Source of the DNA: Lewinellaceae bacterium
GTDB lineage: Bacteria; Bacteroidota; Bacteroidia; Chitinophagales; Saprospiraceae
Length of the DNA: 64,000 nt
Reading direction: 5' to 3'
NCBI GenBank assembly: GCA_020636025.1
Contig: JACJYQ010000001.1
Location: 744,001-808,000 of the forward strand
Under the pieces are notes generated by a model that had not been told where the DNA came from, made no database searches, and saw nothing but the letters and a program-made list of their open reading frames with translations. Position numbers and translations under genes: made by a program. This document shows, piece by piece, positions 50,512 to 60,157 of the stretch (positions are counted from its first letter, which is position 1; every line of letters starts with the position of its first letter).

Positions 50512-53500
50512 TTACATGCCAAAATGTAACAAACTCGTAGCTTGTTTACCTTTTTCATCAACGAGATTTACTAAATAAATTCCTGTTGGCCAATCTCCTG
50601 TTTTGATTTCCCAGGAGTTGGACCCTGACTTAACGGCTTGTTTGCCACTCCATACAACCTGGCCAAATTGATTATAAACACTTAAGTTTACATAACTTTC
50701 CGCTCTGCTATTTGAGTCAAACTGAACTGTAAAATCACCAGAAGTCGGATTTGGGAAAAGCTTCAAACTGATGGCATTTACCTCATCGGATTTGGTTGCC
50801 GCAAGATTTTGAACAGTTGATTTTGCTGGTACTAGTTCATAAGCTCTGGTTTCATATATGCCACTTGAACGGTCATCTGCTCCCTCACCAATAACTCCAG
50901 CCCCTGTTTTATATGCCATCTTACTATCAATTTGCTCGGCTTCACAAGTATATTTAGCTAACAACACCTGAACCTGACCTGTAAATCCCGCTTGCCACAC
51001 CAGTTTAGGCGCAGTACCGCAATCATCGTCTGTGTGTGCAATCACAGTTCCATCTAAAAGTCGTAGGTAAATTTCACCATCAAAATTAAGTATACCTCCA
51101 TGGCCCGCGCAGAATGAAAAAGTATATGTGGTACCGGCATTAACATTGAAGACACTATAGTCCCCACCCCACATTTGCGTAACATATTGCCAGGACGCAA
51201 TTGGAAACAAATCATCAAAAGGCCATTGAGAGCCGCCTTGGCAATCAGGAGCAAATCCTGCTGTGAATGTATAAGCATCTGAGGGTAAGCTTTCAAGATT
51301 ATTTGAGCAGGTGGCTATCACCCTCCACGTATAATCAAAATTAGCCCATAGACCATACAATGATAAAAATGTATTGAAAATAGGTGGTCCACCAAGGTCT
51401 TGCCATAAACCATTGCTGGAATTAAAAAATTGAATTTTATAACTAACAGCTCCAGGCACTGACGACCAGGAAAGCAGGCAGGTATTTTGGGTTAGGTTGC
51501 TGACCAAAAGGTCAGTTGGAGGGTCACAGGTGATATCATCTGTAACAAATGGCACACCATCTGCCCATGCACTCATGTACCCATTTGAACAATTTGCTCT
51601 CAGCCTCCACTCATATACTGTATTAGGTAAAAAGCCATATATAAATATAGAAGTTCCGGTAATAATGGCAGGATCAGTGTCTATCCAGGGGCCAGTTGGG
51701 AAAACCCGTGTTTGTAATTGATAACTTACCGCTCCTGGAACCGGGTCCCATGTTGCGATAACGGAAGTTTGAGTTATGTCTGATGTGTTCAAATAATCTG
51801 GAGTTTCACATTGAGGGGGATCCAAAGTGGTAAATGTCGCCAGGCCAGACCAGTCGCTTGTCAATCCATTGGCACAATTACTTCTGACTCGCCATTCATA
51901 AGAAGTGCCTGCCAAATAACTGCTTGCTGTATAAGTGACGCTATTCGCATTGAATATATTGGACCATTGTCCATTTGGCAACGTTCTATATTGGAATGAA
52001 TAGCTACCGGCGCCACTTACAGCATCCCATCTGAATGTTGCAGAGGTTTGGGTGATATTACTGGTTTTTAATCCTGTTGGCACATTGCAAACCCCGCTGC
52101 TAACCCCGGATTGAACAATAGTTCCAGTAGCTGTCAATGAACCTGTACCACTAACCGTAATAGTGGCTGTGCGCGCTGAAGGACTTGTATTTGCTGTGAA
52201 GCTGACCTGCACCTGTCCGTTGCCATTGCCTGAGGCAGGTGAAAACGTTACCCAATTAGCGTTGTCAGATACTGTCCAACTCACATTAGATGACACATCA
52301 AAGGTTGCGTTCCCGGCGTTTGGTGCAACTGATTTGCTTGTGGGAGAAATTGTGAGATAATCACTTTGTTGAGAAGCTGAATAAAAATCAGATTCCCATA
52401 CACCACGCCCAAAAGTTCCAGCAGTGATTTTACCTGAGGAGGCTTTACATTCCAACTCTCTCACTATTAACACTGGAAGGTTGTTGTTAAAAGCTATCCA
52501 TTGTGGCAGGTTAGGATCTTTGTAGTACACACCAATATCGGTTCCAACGTAAACGGCATCATTTGCACCAGGCTGGACTACTACGCAATTAGTAGAAACA
52601 TTAGGCAGGTTCCCGGTTATGTTTGTCCAGTTACTCCCCCCATTGGTACTTCTAAAAATTTTGTTGTTGGAAACCAGTCCGGAAAGAGTGACATAAACCT
52701 TGTTGGGATCAACCGGATCTACTGTGATATAGCTAATGTCTGCACCTGAAGTTGGCAAACCTGAAGTGATGTTGGACCAGCTTCCTCCCCCATTTGTGGT
52801 TTTCCAAATACTTGTTAATGTGGAAACATAAATTACACTGCTATTTGATGGTGCGATTGCCAGGCTTGTTAAATTACTGGATGTCAGGTTATTAGAAATT
52901 TTGAACCAAGAATTACCCTGATTTGTACTTTTCCAAACATCTTTATACCCTGCAATTAGGACGGAAGGGTTACCTGGATCCATAGCCCAAGGTGTCAGCC
53001 AATCACCAACTTGACCAGTAGGTTTGATTACCTGCCAGGTCACGCCACCATTAGTTGAACGTCTCAAATCACCTTCAATTCGTGAACAATAAATTATATT
53101 TGGATTAGAGGGATGAAAAAAGTTATCAGCCCCATCACCTGTTTTTTCTATTTCTATCCAGGCTCCGGAATTATTTTTCAACTTTGTCGAGTTGTCTTGT
53201 AAGCCAATTATTACCTTGTTGTCAAAAGAAGAAACTCCAATTCGATAAATCTGGCTTATGACCATTGAATTGCTTAGATCTATCCAGGAGTTACCTCCGT
53301 TTGTCGACTTATAAATTCCGCCGTCATTTCCCTGAAACAATGTGTTGTTGTTTTGCCAAATCAAACAATGCTTGTCTGCATGGACAACAGGCACCCCGAT
53401 TGGGCTGTCTATCCAATGGTTTGCCAGGCTCCAGTTTGAACCTCCATTTGTACTTCTCCACAAATTAACAGCCCCGATGAAAATATCATTTATATTGGAA

Positions 53501-54639
53501 GGCGATACGGCTATGCACAAGTCATAATACCCCTGACCAGCACCACCGTTTGGTCCTCCATTTGGATCGCCATTTAGTAAATTTATCGGGCCAAAATATT
53601 TAAGCCCAAACGTACTTCCGCTGTTAAAAGATGTATAGAAACCGTTAAAACGGCCATCTGAATCACTACTGACCAAGGCGATGAAGGAACTGTTGGCTGG
53701 AGAGACAGCAATTTGAATCCGATATGAGGATGGAACTGATCCGATCAGGGTCCAGTTAACGCCTGCGTCTGTTGAGCGATAAAATGAACTACTTGAAACT
53801 GCGTATACTACAGATGAAGACCCTGGCTTAAATTTAAGATCGGTAAATCTGAAGCCATTCTGAATCTTTGTCCAACTGCCTCCACTATTTGTACTTCTGT
53901 ATATTCCGTCCGATGCAGCAACCAAAATTATGGCGTGATTAACCGGGTGAATGACCACCTCGAATATCCTAGAAGAGGGGATATTTCCTGTTGGGGCCCA
54001 GGTTACTCCGCCATCTGTAGATTTCATTATGCCAACTGATTGGGTAACCAAAGCATCTTTGTCGCCTGTTGCCATATACATGATATTAGGCGCTGAAGGA
54101 TCAATGGCAATAGAAGAAACACCCAAAGCCATAACGGATACCAGGTTGTCTGTATTAGTCGACCAAGTCGATCCGCCATTGGTTGATTTCCACAATCCCC
54201 CGGCTGGTGTTCCTGCCCAGATAATATTAGAATTTGTTGGGTGAAAAGCGATGCAATTGATTCTTCCAACGCCATTATAACCACCGGGAGAACTATTTGG
54301 TCCTAAGCTGGTCCAATTTGCCGTTTGCTGCATAGTTCTTTTATTTGCCGTTTGCCCCGCCATGAACTTATTGTATTCCCGTTCATTATGGGAGGCATCG
54401 GGGAAAGTACCATCTGGATATACACGCGATTTCCAGAATTCTTCCCAGCGTTTAAAAACACCATATCCATTTCCTTTTGGTGGAATTTCACCACCCCAGG
54501 AATCTAGTTTATTCTGGCGAATTTTGAAGTAGTTTAAAGGTTCATTGTCAATCCCGGTAGCTACATTTTTTTGTGCAAGGTTTGGGGTCAGCCAAGTTAC
54601 CAGAAAAAACAAACTTAAAATGCAGGTTCTTCTTGTCAT
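50512..54639 (-). CDS. Giant secreted BNR/sortilin-type propeller with BACON, Fn3 and T9SS domains
   Basis: A 1375-residue protein. Signal peptide CILSLFFLVTWLTPNLAQ; a beta-propeller region (about 110-760) with many Asp-box-like repeats (GGLWKSTNGGSTWS, IYRSTNSGGSWTKI, VWKSTNQGNSWFKI); a BACON domain (TSKSVAPNAGNATFDVSSN, WVTFSPASGNG); three to four Fn3 domains (LKTSNITQTSATFRWDAV, WRVRSNCANGLTS); an FlgD-like module; and a type A sorting domain (LKLFPNPTSGDFTVQF to GKQATSLLHFGM). It is probably an adhesin or polysaccharide-binding protein. It is 36 bases downstream of another T9SS gene on the same strand. Confidence 0.85.
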   Translation of the reverse strand: MTRRTCILSLFFLVTWLTPNLAQKNVATGIDNEPLNYFKIRQNKLDSWGGEIPPKGNGYGVFKRWEEFWKSRVYPDGTFPDASHNEREYNKFMAGQTANKRTMQQTANWTSLGPNSSPGGYNGVGRINCIAFHPTNSNIIWAGTPAGGLWKSTNGGSTWSTNTDNLVSVMALGVSSIAIDPSAPNIMYMATGDKDALVTQSVGIMKSTDGGVTWAPTGNIPSSRIFEVVIHPVNHAIILVAASDGIYRSTNSGGSWTKIQNGFRFTDLKFKPGSSSVVYAVSSSSFYRSTDAGVNWTLIGSVPSSYRIQIAVSPANSSFIALVSSDSDGRFNGFYTSFNSGSTFGLKYFGPINLLNGDPNGGPNGGAGQGYYDLCIAVSPSNINDIFIGAVNLWRSTNGGSNWSLANHWIDSPIGVPVVHADKHCLIWQNNNTLFQGNDGGIYKSTNGGNSWIDLSNSMVISQIYRIGVSSFDNKVIIGLQDNSTKLKNNSGAWIEIEKTGDGADNFFHPSNPNIIYCSRIEGDLRRSTNGGVTWQVIKPTGQVGDWLTPWAMDPGNPSVLIAGYKDVWKSTNQGNSWFKISNNLTSSNLTSLAIAPSNSSVIYVSTLTSIWKTTNGGGSWSNITSGLPTSGADISYITVDPVDPNKVYVTLSGLVSNNKIFRSTNGGSNWTNITGNLPNVSTNCVVVQPGANDAVYVGTDIGVYYKDPNLPQWIAFNNNLPVLIVRELECKASSGKITAGTFGRGVWESDFYSASQQSDYLTISPTSKSVAPNAGNATFDVSSNVSWTVSDNANWVTFSPASGNGNGQVQVSFTANTSPSARTATITVSGTGSLTATGTIVQSGVSSGVCNVPTGLKTSNITQTSATFRWDAVSGAGSYSFQYRTLPNGQWSNIFNANSVTYTASSYLAGTSYEWRVRSNCANGLTSDWSGLATFTTLDPPQCETPDYLNTSDITQTSVIATWDPVPGAVSYQLQTRVFPTGPWIDTDPAIITGTSIFIYGFLPNTVYEWRLRANCSNGYMSAWADGVPFVTDDITCDPPTDLLVSNLTQNTCLLSWSSVPGAVSYKIQFFNSSNGLWQDLGGPPIFNTFLSLYGLWANFDYTWRVIATCSNNLESLPSDAYTFTAGFAPDCQGGSQWPFDDLFPIASWQYVTQMWGGDYSVFNVNAGTTYTFSFCAGHGGILNFDGEIYLRLLDGTVIAHTDDDCGTAPKLVWQAGFTGQVQVLLAKYTCEAEQIDSKMAYKTGAGVIGEGADDRSSGIYETRAYELVPAKSTVQNLAATKSDEVNAISLKLFPNPTSGDFTVQFDSNSRAESYVNLSVYNQFGQVVWSGKQAVKSGSNSWEIKTGDWPTGIYLVNLVDEKGKQATSLLHFGM

Positions 54640-54675
54640 GATTGATGATCTTTTAATATTTGTATGAGGTTTGAT

Positions 54676-57600
54676 TTATTTTTTTTGAAATGGGGCTACT
54701 CTTCTATGGCTGTTATCTGATATGGATAACCAATAGATGCCGTTTGACAATTCACTGATATCCAAAGAGAAATTTGCATCATTTGCGATATCCTGTATTG
54801 GCAGATCCAGAACGAGTTTCCCTATTCCATCAAAAACCTGAATTTGTGCATTAGGCTCAAACGTCGACTTTAAGGATATATAAAGCAACCCATTTGCTGG
54901 ATTTGGAAATATGGCAAACGCCTCCTTTCTGTCAATTTCAAAAGTTGGAACAGCGCAATCCACTATAATTGTATCCGAGTAGGCCAATAATGGATGGGTA
55001 CACATCATCGGATTTTGGGGTTCTACAGTACAATATACTTTACTACCATTCAAGGCATTAAACAATTGAAAGTTTGGCCCTGCCCATACAGCTGCTCCAT
55101 TTAAATACCAGGTAATGTTATTAGTGGACCCTCCATTGGTAACCAGCGCATTGAAAGTGAGCGTTGGACCCGGGCAACCACTTAAACTAATGGTTGCAGA
55201 CAAAGGATTGTCAACCACAGAGATTTCCAACTCTACAGGATTACCTGGGCAACCGGTCTGACTACTTCCAGTCACTTCATAAGTGAAATCTCCAGCCATA
55301 TCCGTAATAATAGTAACCATAGATCCAGTTTCTGTAAGTAGAAATGGCCCCACCCATTGATAGGAGAATGCACCACTTGCAGTTAGAATGGCAGTATCTC
55401 CCAAACATATCAAATTGGGGTTATCGGTAACCATCGCTTCTGGCCCGACGCTTACATTTACCTGCGCACTGGCTTGAGATGTACACCCATTTGCTCCAGT
55501 ACCGGTCACCGTATAGGTTATAGCACCGGATTTAGGTGGCACCGCTGTAACCATTGAACCTGTAGGGTTTGAAGGAAGCCCTGGACCGGACCAAGTATAT
55601 TGACCACTAATGCCCGATGCGGTGAGACTGACCGGACTTCCAAGGCAAATGTTGGCCGGAGATATTAACAGATTAATATTGGGTACCGCCTTCACCAGGA
55701 GGTTTATAGTCTTGAGTTCCGAGTCACAACCATCAATTGACCCAATAACCGAATAGGTGTAATTACCAGGAGAAACAGGGTTTGCAGTCACTTCGGAACC
55801 TGTATTGGTACTCAGGCCCGGTCCAGTCCAGACGTATGTGTCTGCTCCATCTGCCGTCAATGTTGCACCTTGGCCCAGACAAATTTCATTTTGAGAAATT
55901 GACACATTCAAAATTGGAACTGGTTTCACTGTAATTTCAAAGCTTACAGGATCATCTGAACAGTTGCCCGTATTGCCAACAATTGTATAAATGGCAGTAC
56001 CGCTTGCCGTAGGTTTCACTGAAACAACAGAGCCGTTATTTCCACTTAATTCCGGTGGTCCCTGCCAAAAAAAGTTAGTAGCTCCAGTGGCTGTTAAAAA
56101 CACCGATTCGCCTAAACAAATTTGGTCATCACCTACAACCTGGACATCCACAACGGAGACGAAAGCAGTGGCAAGTATTGTATCAATTCCAGCGGCATTA
56201 CTCACAATCAAGGTAACATCATATTCTCCAGAAGTTGAATACACCACCTCCGGATTGGGTTCGCTGGAAACCCCGGGAATACCTCCAGGAAAAAACCACG
56301 ACCAGCTATCCGGAAAATTTTGAGATTGATCCGAAAACCGTACTGTATCTTTTCCAACCCGCACACAAGTAGTTGAAGTAGTAAAATTGGCAATTGGCAC
56401 GGCTTCATCAACCACATTGATGGTTGTTGTGTGGGTAGCACTTGAACAATTCCCAAAAGCCGTCAGCTCAACTGTATATATCCCAGGATTTGTATAAACT
56501 ATGTTTTGTGGATCAGAGTCGGTAGAATTATTAGGGGTTGCCCCCTGAAAACTCCAGGTAAAAGAATTGGCATTTTCAGATTCGTTTGTAAAATTAACCG
56601 ATAAAGGTGCGAGACCTGATATTGGGTTCGCTGTAAATCCGGCTACGGTGGGTCCTGAGTCAACGATAATCGTCAGTGACTGAGTATCCCTTTCTCCTCC
56701 TGAACCTATAGCAATCAGCGACACTGAATATAGGCCAGATGAGTTGAAGACAACATTTGAAGGACTTATCTCAGTTGAGCCAGCAGGAACACCTCCCTGG
56801 AATGACCATATATATGATGCGGCATTAACTGAATTATTGGCAAAATCAACTGATAATGGCGCAATGCCACATGTTGTGCTTGGCATAAATGACGCCAGAG
56901 GTAGAGTTGTCTGGTTGACGGTAACTTCTATAGATTTAGTAGATGTGCACGCGCCTTTTGTAGCAGTTAAAACAACAGTATAGGTACCTGGCAATCCAAA
57001 TACAATGTTTGAAGGACTTAATTCGGTTGATGTTGATGGTATTGCACCTGGAAAGTTCCAATGAACAGAGGTGGTGTTTTGAGACAGGTTGATAAAATCT
57101 ACAGCCAGAGGGGCATCACCAATAACCGGGTTGGCTGAAAAATCGGCAATTGGTTTGGAGTTATCACAAGTATAATTCGCACTCCAACCAGCACTAGTAA
57201 ATGAACCATCTGTTTCAAACAAAATAAATAAATGTCCGCTTGTTCCAATGAGTGTACTTGGAAGGTTATTTCCACTAAATACTCCGAGGAGCACCCCAAA
57301 TGTATCTACGCCATCAAATACTCGTAGTTTATCAAAATTCAACTCAGTCTCAAATTCTGTAAAGTTAAGTGATATCTCACAAGCATCAATAGGACTGATT
57401 GTCCAAGAACAGGATAGTTCATTGGAATAATTGTCAAATCCGCTTCCATCAGAAATTGTACCGCTACAATCAGTTAGGGTAAAACCACCATTACAAGTAG
57501 GTTGGTCTGGCACGCAGGAAACATTTAGTTCGTAGTTACCAGCTTCGGTACCCGAGCCAGTTATGTAAATAAAATATTCTTCACCATCAATTGCATAGAT

Positions 57601-59400
57601 AGAAAGTTGTGCTTTGTTTGCATTTGGCACACATCCACCCTCATCTGAACCTGCAATACAAATAAGGTTGGAGCACGATCCCGTATACACGGCAATTTTG
57701 GTGTCAAAATCTGTACTAGCATTGCATGTTGACAACATAACCTCCCCGCCAGTTCCAAACAATCTAAACCAATTCCCACCGGCAGAATTATAGGAGCCAA
57801 AGCAATCTGGTGTTTCTTGTGGGTTCCCAATTGTATTTCCTGAATAGGATTCGCCGCAAAAAATTTGAGTAGCACTCTCACATGGATAATTGGGGCCACT
57901 GCCTAGCGGGACTATTTCCGCAATCCAGTTTCCAAGTGTACTGTTTATCCCAAAAGGACCAAATGCCCAACATGATGGCAAGTCATTCCTTTTTCTGCAA
58001 ACAGAGGTAAAGCCCGCCCAGGTTTTAGGGTTTCCGATCGGCAATGTATTTGCCGATTCACCTTCCCTTACCGTAATTGGCAAGGACGATAAATAATCCT
58101 TATCAACAGACAGCACACTAAATTCTGGGTAGGTGCTTGCGTTGCTACGGCAGAATCCAATAACTAGACTCGAAATGCTGCTGCCTTCAAATGTAAAGGG
58201 TATAATTGAAGGGTAAGCATAGGTAGTATTGGCAACCCCGATTTTTTGGAAGGAGTTTACACTACCTGAAACACTTAATTGGCCTAATCGTATACAATTG
58301 GAGCCATCATTCAACTTGTCGTGGTGAACGTAATACACAGTATCATTAAACATGAAGGCATCTTGCACCTGGCAATCTCCAACTGACAATAAGGTTCCGG
58401 AGCCGGGTTGAGCAGCATTTGAACCAGGTTGATAGGTAGAAACTGCAAATGAATAGGTAAAAACATCGAAGTCAGGTGTGCCACAGTCTCCGGTAAACTC
58501 AATCAGCTTAATAGTATCACCGCCTGCCAGAGAGCTGGCGATCATCCATCTGCTGGCAATTCCAGTCTCCTCGTATTGGATTGGTGACACTCCCCAAATT
58601 TCTTCTCCAGGTTCATTGATAAAGTCCCATACAAAGCAATAGTTTAGGTTTTGTCCCATGTAACCAACATATTTATCAAATAACAAAACAACTGATTCAG
58701 AAAAGACATTGTTGGTATCTCTCAGTATGCCAGAGACCATTAACTCGTTATCCGTTATGCTGAAATCAACTTTATCAAACCATGCATCAGATCTGTCAGC
58801 TACATCATCAAAACTGTATACCCACCACCCATCTCCAGGATCTTCACTGAATGAAAAACTGACTATCAAATGGGAGGAATCTTTCGAAGTGCCACTAAGA
58901 TTCACCATCACAAATTTCCTTTCCTCCGGATCAAATGATACTCTTGTTTGCCAAATGGATTCAGAAAGATTCAGAAAGGCGAAAAAATCATTTAGGCTTT
59001 CTGATTGCAACGCAACCCCACCATTTTCATCATAATAACTAATGGTACTATTTACGGTAGAGACAATCCAACCTGAATCAGAAATAGCCATTGAGTTGTC
59101 AGTTGAACCAGTTGAACTTCCAAGATTACCTTCAAAACTTGTTCGAACCTCTGGTGATGAAGGGATGTTTGAAGAATTAACTGACTCATTTTCTGGGGCA
59201 TTTCCACTTTTCACATTCGAACTTAAAGCAATAATTGGTTTATAAAATACCGGCTTAACAGGGTTGGCATTTGCTTTTACTTGTATTTCACTGTTGTGAG
59301 ACAAGTGAAATTGCTTTTCAATGGCATCTATTTGCCCAGATAAACTGCCTGCGAAGAATGCAGTTAATATGAAAGAAAGTATTGATGAGGTTCTTTTCAT
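54676..59400 (-). CDS. Giant secreted CUB/PKD/Ig-like protein with T9SS type A sorting domain
   Basis: A 1574-residue protein. Signal peptide SSILSFILTAFFAGSLSGQ; an N-terminal propeller-like region (about 80-490); a pre-peptidase-type domain (SATQIFCGESYSGNTIGNPQ); a CUB domain (CNGGFTLTDCSGTISDG to SFTSAGWSANYTCD); four PKD domains (ADFSANPVIGDAPLAVDFIN, AGFTANPISGLAPLSVNFTN, VYSTSGEYDVTLIVSNAAG); about five Ig-like repeats (ICLGESVFLTATGATNFFWQ, ICLGQGATLTADGADTYVW); and a sorting domain (AFAIFPNPANGLLYISLKS). Function is inferred to be surface display or adhesion. Confidence 0.85.
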   Translation of the reverse strand: MKRTSSILSFILTAFFAGSLSGQIDAIEKQFHLSHNSEIQVKANANPVKPVFYKPIIALSSNVKSGNAPENESVNSSNIPSSPEVRTSFEGNLGSSTGSTDNSMAISDSGWIVSTVNSTISYYDENGGVALQSESLNDFFAFLNLSESIWQTRVSFDPEERKFVMVNLSGTSKDSSHLIVSFSFSEDPGDGWWVYSFDDVADRSDAWFDKVDFSITDNELMVSGILRDTNNVFSESVVLLFDKYVGYMGQNLNYCFVWDFINEPGEEIWGVSPIQYEETGIASRWMIASSLAGGDTIKLIEFTGDCGTPDFDVFTYSFAVSTYQPGSNAAQPGSGTLLSVGDCQVQDAFMFNDTVYYVHHDKLNDGSNCIRLGQLSVSGSVNSFQKIGVANTTYAYPSIIPFTFEGSSISSLVIGFCRSNASTYPEFSVLSVDKDYLSSLPITVREGESANTLPIGNPKTWAGFTSVCRKRNDLPSCWAFGPFGINSTLGNWIAEIVPLGSGPNYPCESATQIFCGESYSGNTIGNPQETPDCFGSYNSAGGNWFRLFGTGGEVMLSTCNASTDFDTKIAVYTGSCSNLICIAGSDEGGCVPNANKAQLSIYAIDGEEYFIYITGSGTEAGNYELNVSCVPDQPTCNGGFTLTDCSGTISDGSGFDNYSNELSCSWTISPIDACEISLNFTEFETELNFDKLRVFDGVDTFGVLLGVFSGNNLPSTLIGTSGHLFILFETDGSFTSAGWSANYTCDNSKPIADFSANPVIGDAPLAVDFINLSQNTTSVHWNFPGAIPSTSTELSPSNIVFGLPGTYTVVLTATKGACTSTKSIEVTVNQTTLPLASFMPSTTCGIAPLSVDFANNSVNAASYIWSFQGGVPAGSTEISPSNVVFNSSGLYSVSLIAIGSGGERDTQSLTIIVDSGPTVAGFTANPISGLAPLSVNFTNESENANSFTWSFQGATPNNSTDSDPQNIVYTNPGIYTVELTAFGNCSSATHTTTINVVDEAVPIANFTTSTTCVRVGKDTVRFSDQSQNFPDSWSWFFPGGIPGVSSEPNPEVVYSTSGEYDVTLIVSNAAGIDTILATAFVSVVDVQVVGDDQICLGESVFLTATGATNFFWQGPPELSGNNGSVVSVKPTASGTAIYTIVGNTGNCSDDPVSFEITVKPVPILNVSISQNEICLGQGATLTADGADTYVWTGPGLSTNTGSEVTANPVSPGNYTYSVIGSIDGCDSELKTINLLVKAVPNINLLISPANICLGSPVSLTASGISGQYTWSGPGLPSNPTGSMVTAVPPKSGAITYTVTGTGANGCTSQASAQVNVSVGPEAMVTDNPNLICLGDTAILTASGAFSYQWVGPFLLTETGSMVTIITDMAGDFTYEVTGSSQTGCPGNPVELEISVVDNPLSATISLSGCPGPTLTFNALVTNGGSTNNITWYLNGAAVWAGPNFQLFNALNGSKVYCTVEPQNPMMCTHPLLAYSDTIIVDCAVPTFEIDRKEAFAIFPNPANGLLYISLKSTFEPNAQIQVFDGIGKLVLDLPIQDIANDANFSLDISELSNGIYWLSISDNSHRRVAPFQKK

Positions 59401-59654
59401 AGTTTATTAAGAAGATGAATTAATTTTAAATAAGTAAGAGCATGTCTATCAGGCAAATTTAGAAGGCAATTCCAGAAAATTAATTTTTGCTATATTAAAT
59501 ATTTAGTCCATTCAATATTAATCACAAAATCCAAAAAAAAATGCCCTAATATTTTAACAAGACTTTCACTTAGCCATCATATAACTTATTTGCCGCAATG
59601 CGTCTAATGGTAAGGAACACATCCATATTTTTTAACCAGACAAAATTCACAATC

Positions 59655-59951
59655 ATGAAAAAGATCCTTTTATCAATGGCCGTTATGGCCGGCGTGGCTG
59701 CATTTAGCCCAGTGATGGCTCAGCGAGCCAACCCTATCGACAAGGCTCAATACAAATATGAGCGACATCATCAGGAGTTTAAAGGCGAGCGTAACAAAGC
59801 TGCTCATCCTGGCAAACGCGGTAAAGCTTATCATAAGAAAGGCAAACATCACCGTCACGGTAAATTCGCTCATCAAAGACGGGCTGCTGCAAAAGGCAAG
59901 TGCCATAAGCCAGCTCCGAGAGGTACTTACCGCCGTGCACAAAAGCACTGA
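59655..59951 (+). CDS. Small secreted His/Lys/Arg-rich protein
   Basis: A 98-residue protein. Signal peptide MKKILLSMAVMAGVAAFSPV, cleavage near MAQ, then a 77-residue very basic mature part rich in Lys, Arg and His (KKGKHHRHGKFAHQRRAAAK, CHKPAPRG) with a single cysteine. No defined fold is visible. The frame begins at 59598, but the ATG at 59655 starts a clean signal. It could bind metal, haem or anionic polymer; this is inferred from composition. A strong terminator follows at 59974, so it is a single-gene unit. Confidence 0.6.
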   Translation: MKKILLSMAVMAGVAAFSPVMAQRANPIDKAQYKYERHHQEFKGERNKAAHPGKRGKAYHKKGKHHRHGKFAHQRRAAAKGKCHKPAPRGTYRRAQKH

Positions 59952-59973
59952 CAATTAAGTGTACCTCAAATTA

Positions 59974-60011
59974 GTCCCGCATGCAAAACCCTCGCATGCG
60001 GGACTTTTTTT
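59974..60011 (+). terminator. Terminator after the small basic protein gene
   Basis: A perfect 11-bp GC-rich stem GTCCCGCATGC/GCATGCGGGAC with a 9-base loop and a run of seven T, 23 bases after the stop. It isolates the SoxB-like operon promoter region that follows. Confidence 0.92.
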
Positions 60012-60053
60012 ATTCGCGAAAAACTCGTTCGATGCACCAGGCAAATTGCTTTT

Positions 60054-60098
60054 CGTGACAATTATCACGGCTTACGGCATTGAATTCTCCGACATTTG
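60054..60098 (+). promoter_or_regulatory. Crp-type operator and -7 box upstream of the SoxB-like gene
   Basis: CGTGACAATTATCACG (60054-60069) is a GTGA-N6-TCAC palindrome. A GACATTTG box (one mismatch to TAnnTTTG) lies at 60091-60098, with 33 bases between the centres, and no TTTG is in the -33 position. This matches two other sites downstream. A second possible box AATCTTTG lies at about 60136-60143, so the promoter is not fully fixed. Confidence 0.7.
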
Positions 60099-60157
60099 TG
60101 ACTGGCCCTTTTGTAAACCTTTATATTTATCACAAAAATCTTTGTAAAACCTGGCTT

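Noticed and set aside
59673..59954. A 93-codon hydrophobic frame antisense to the small basic protein
   Set aside because: It is the mirror of a Lys/Arg-rich coding sequence, which reads as hydrophobic on the other strand. The basic frame has a signal peptide and a proper terminator.
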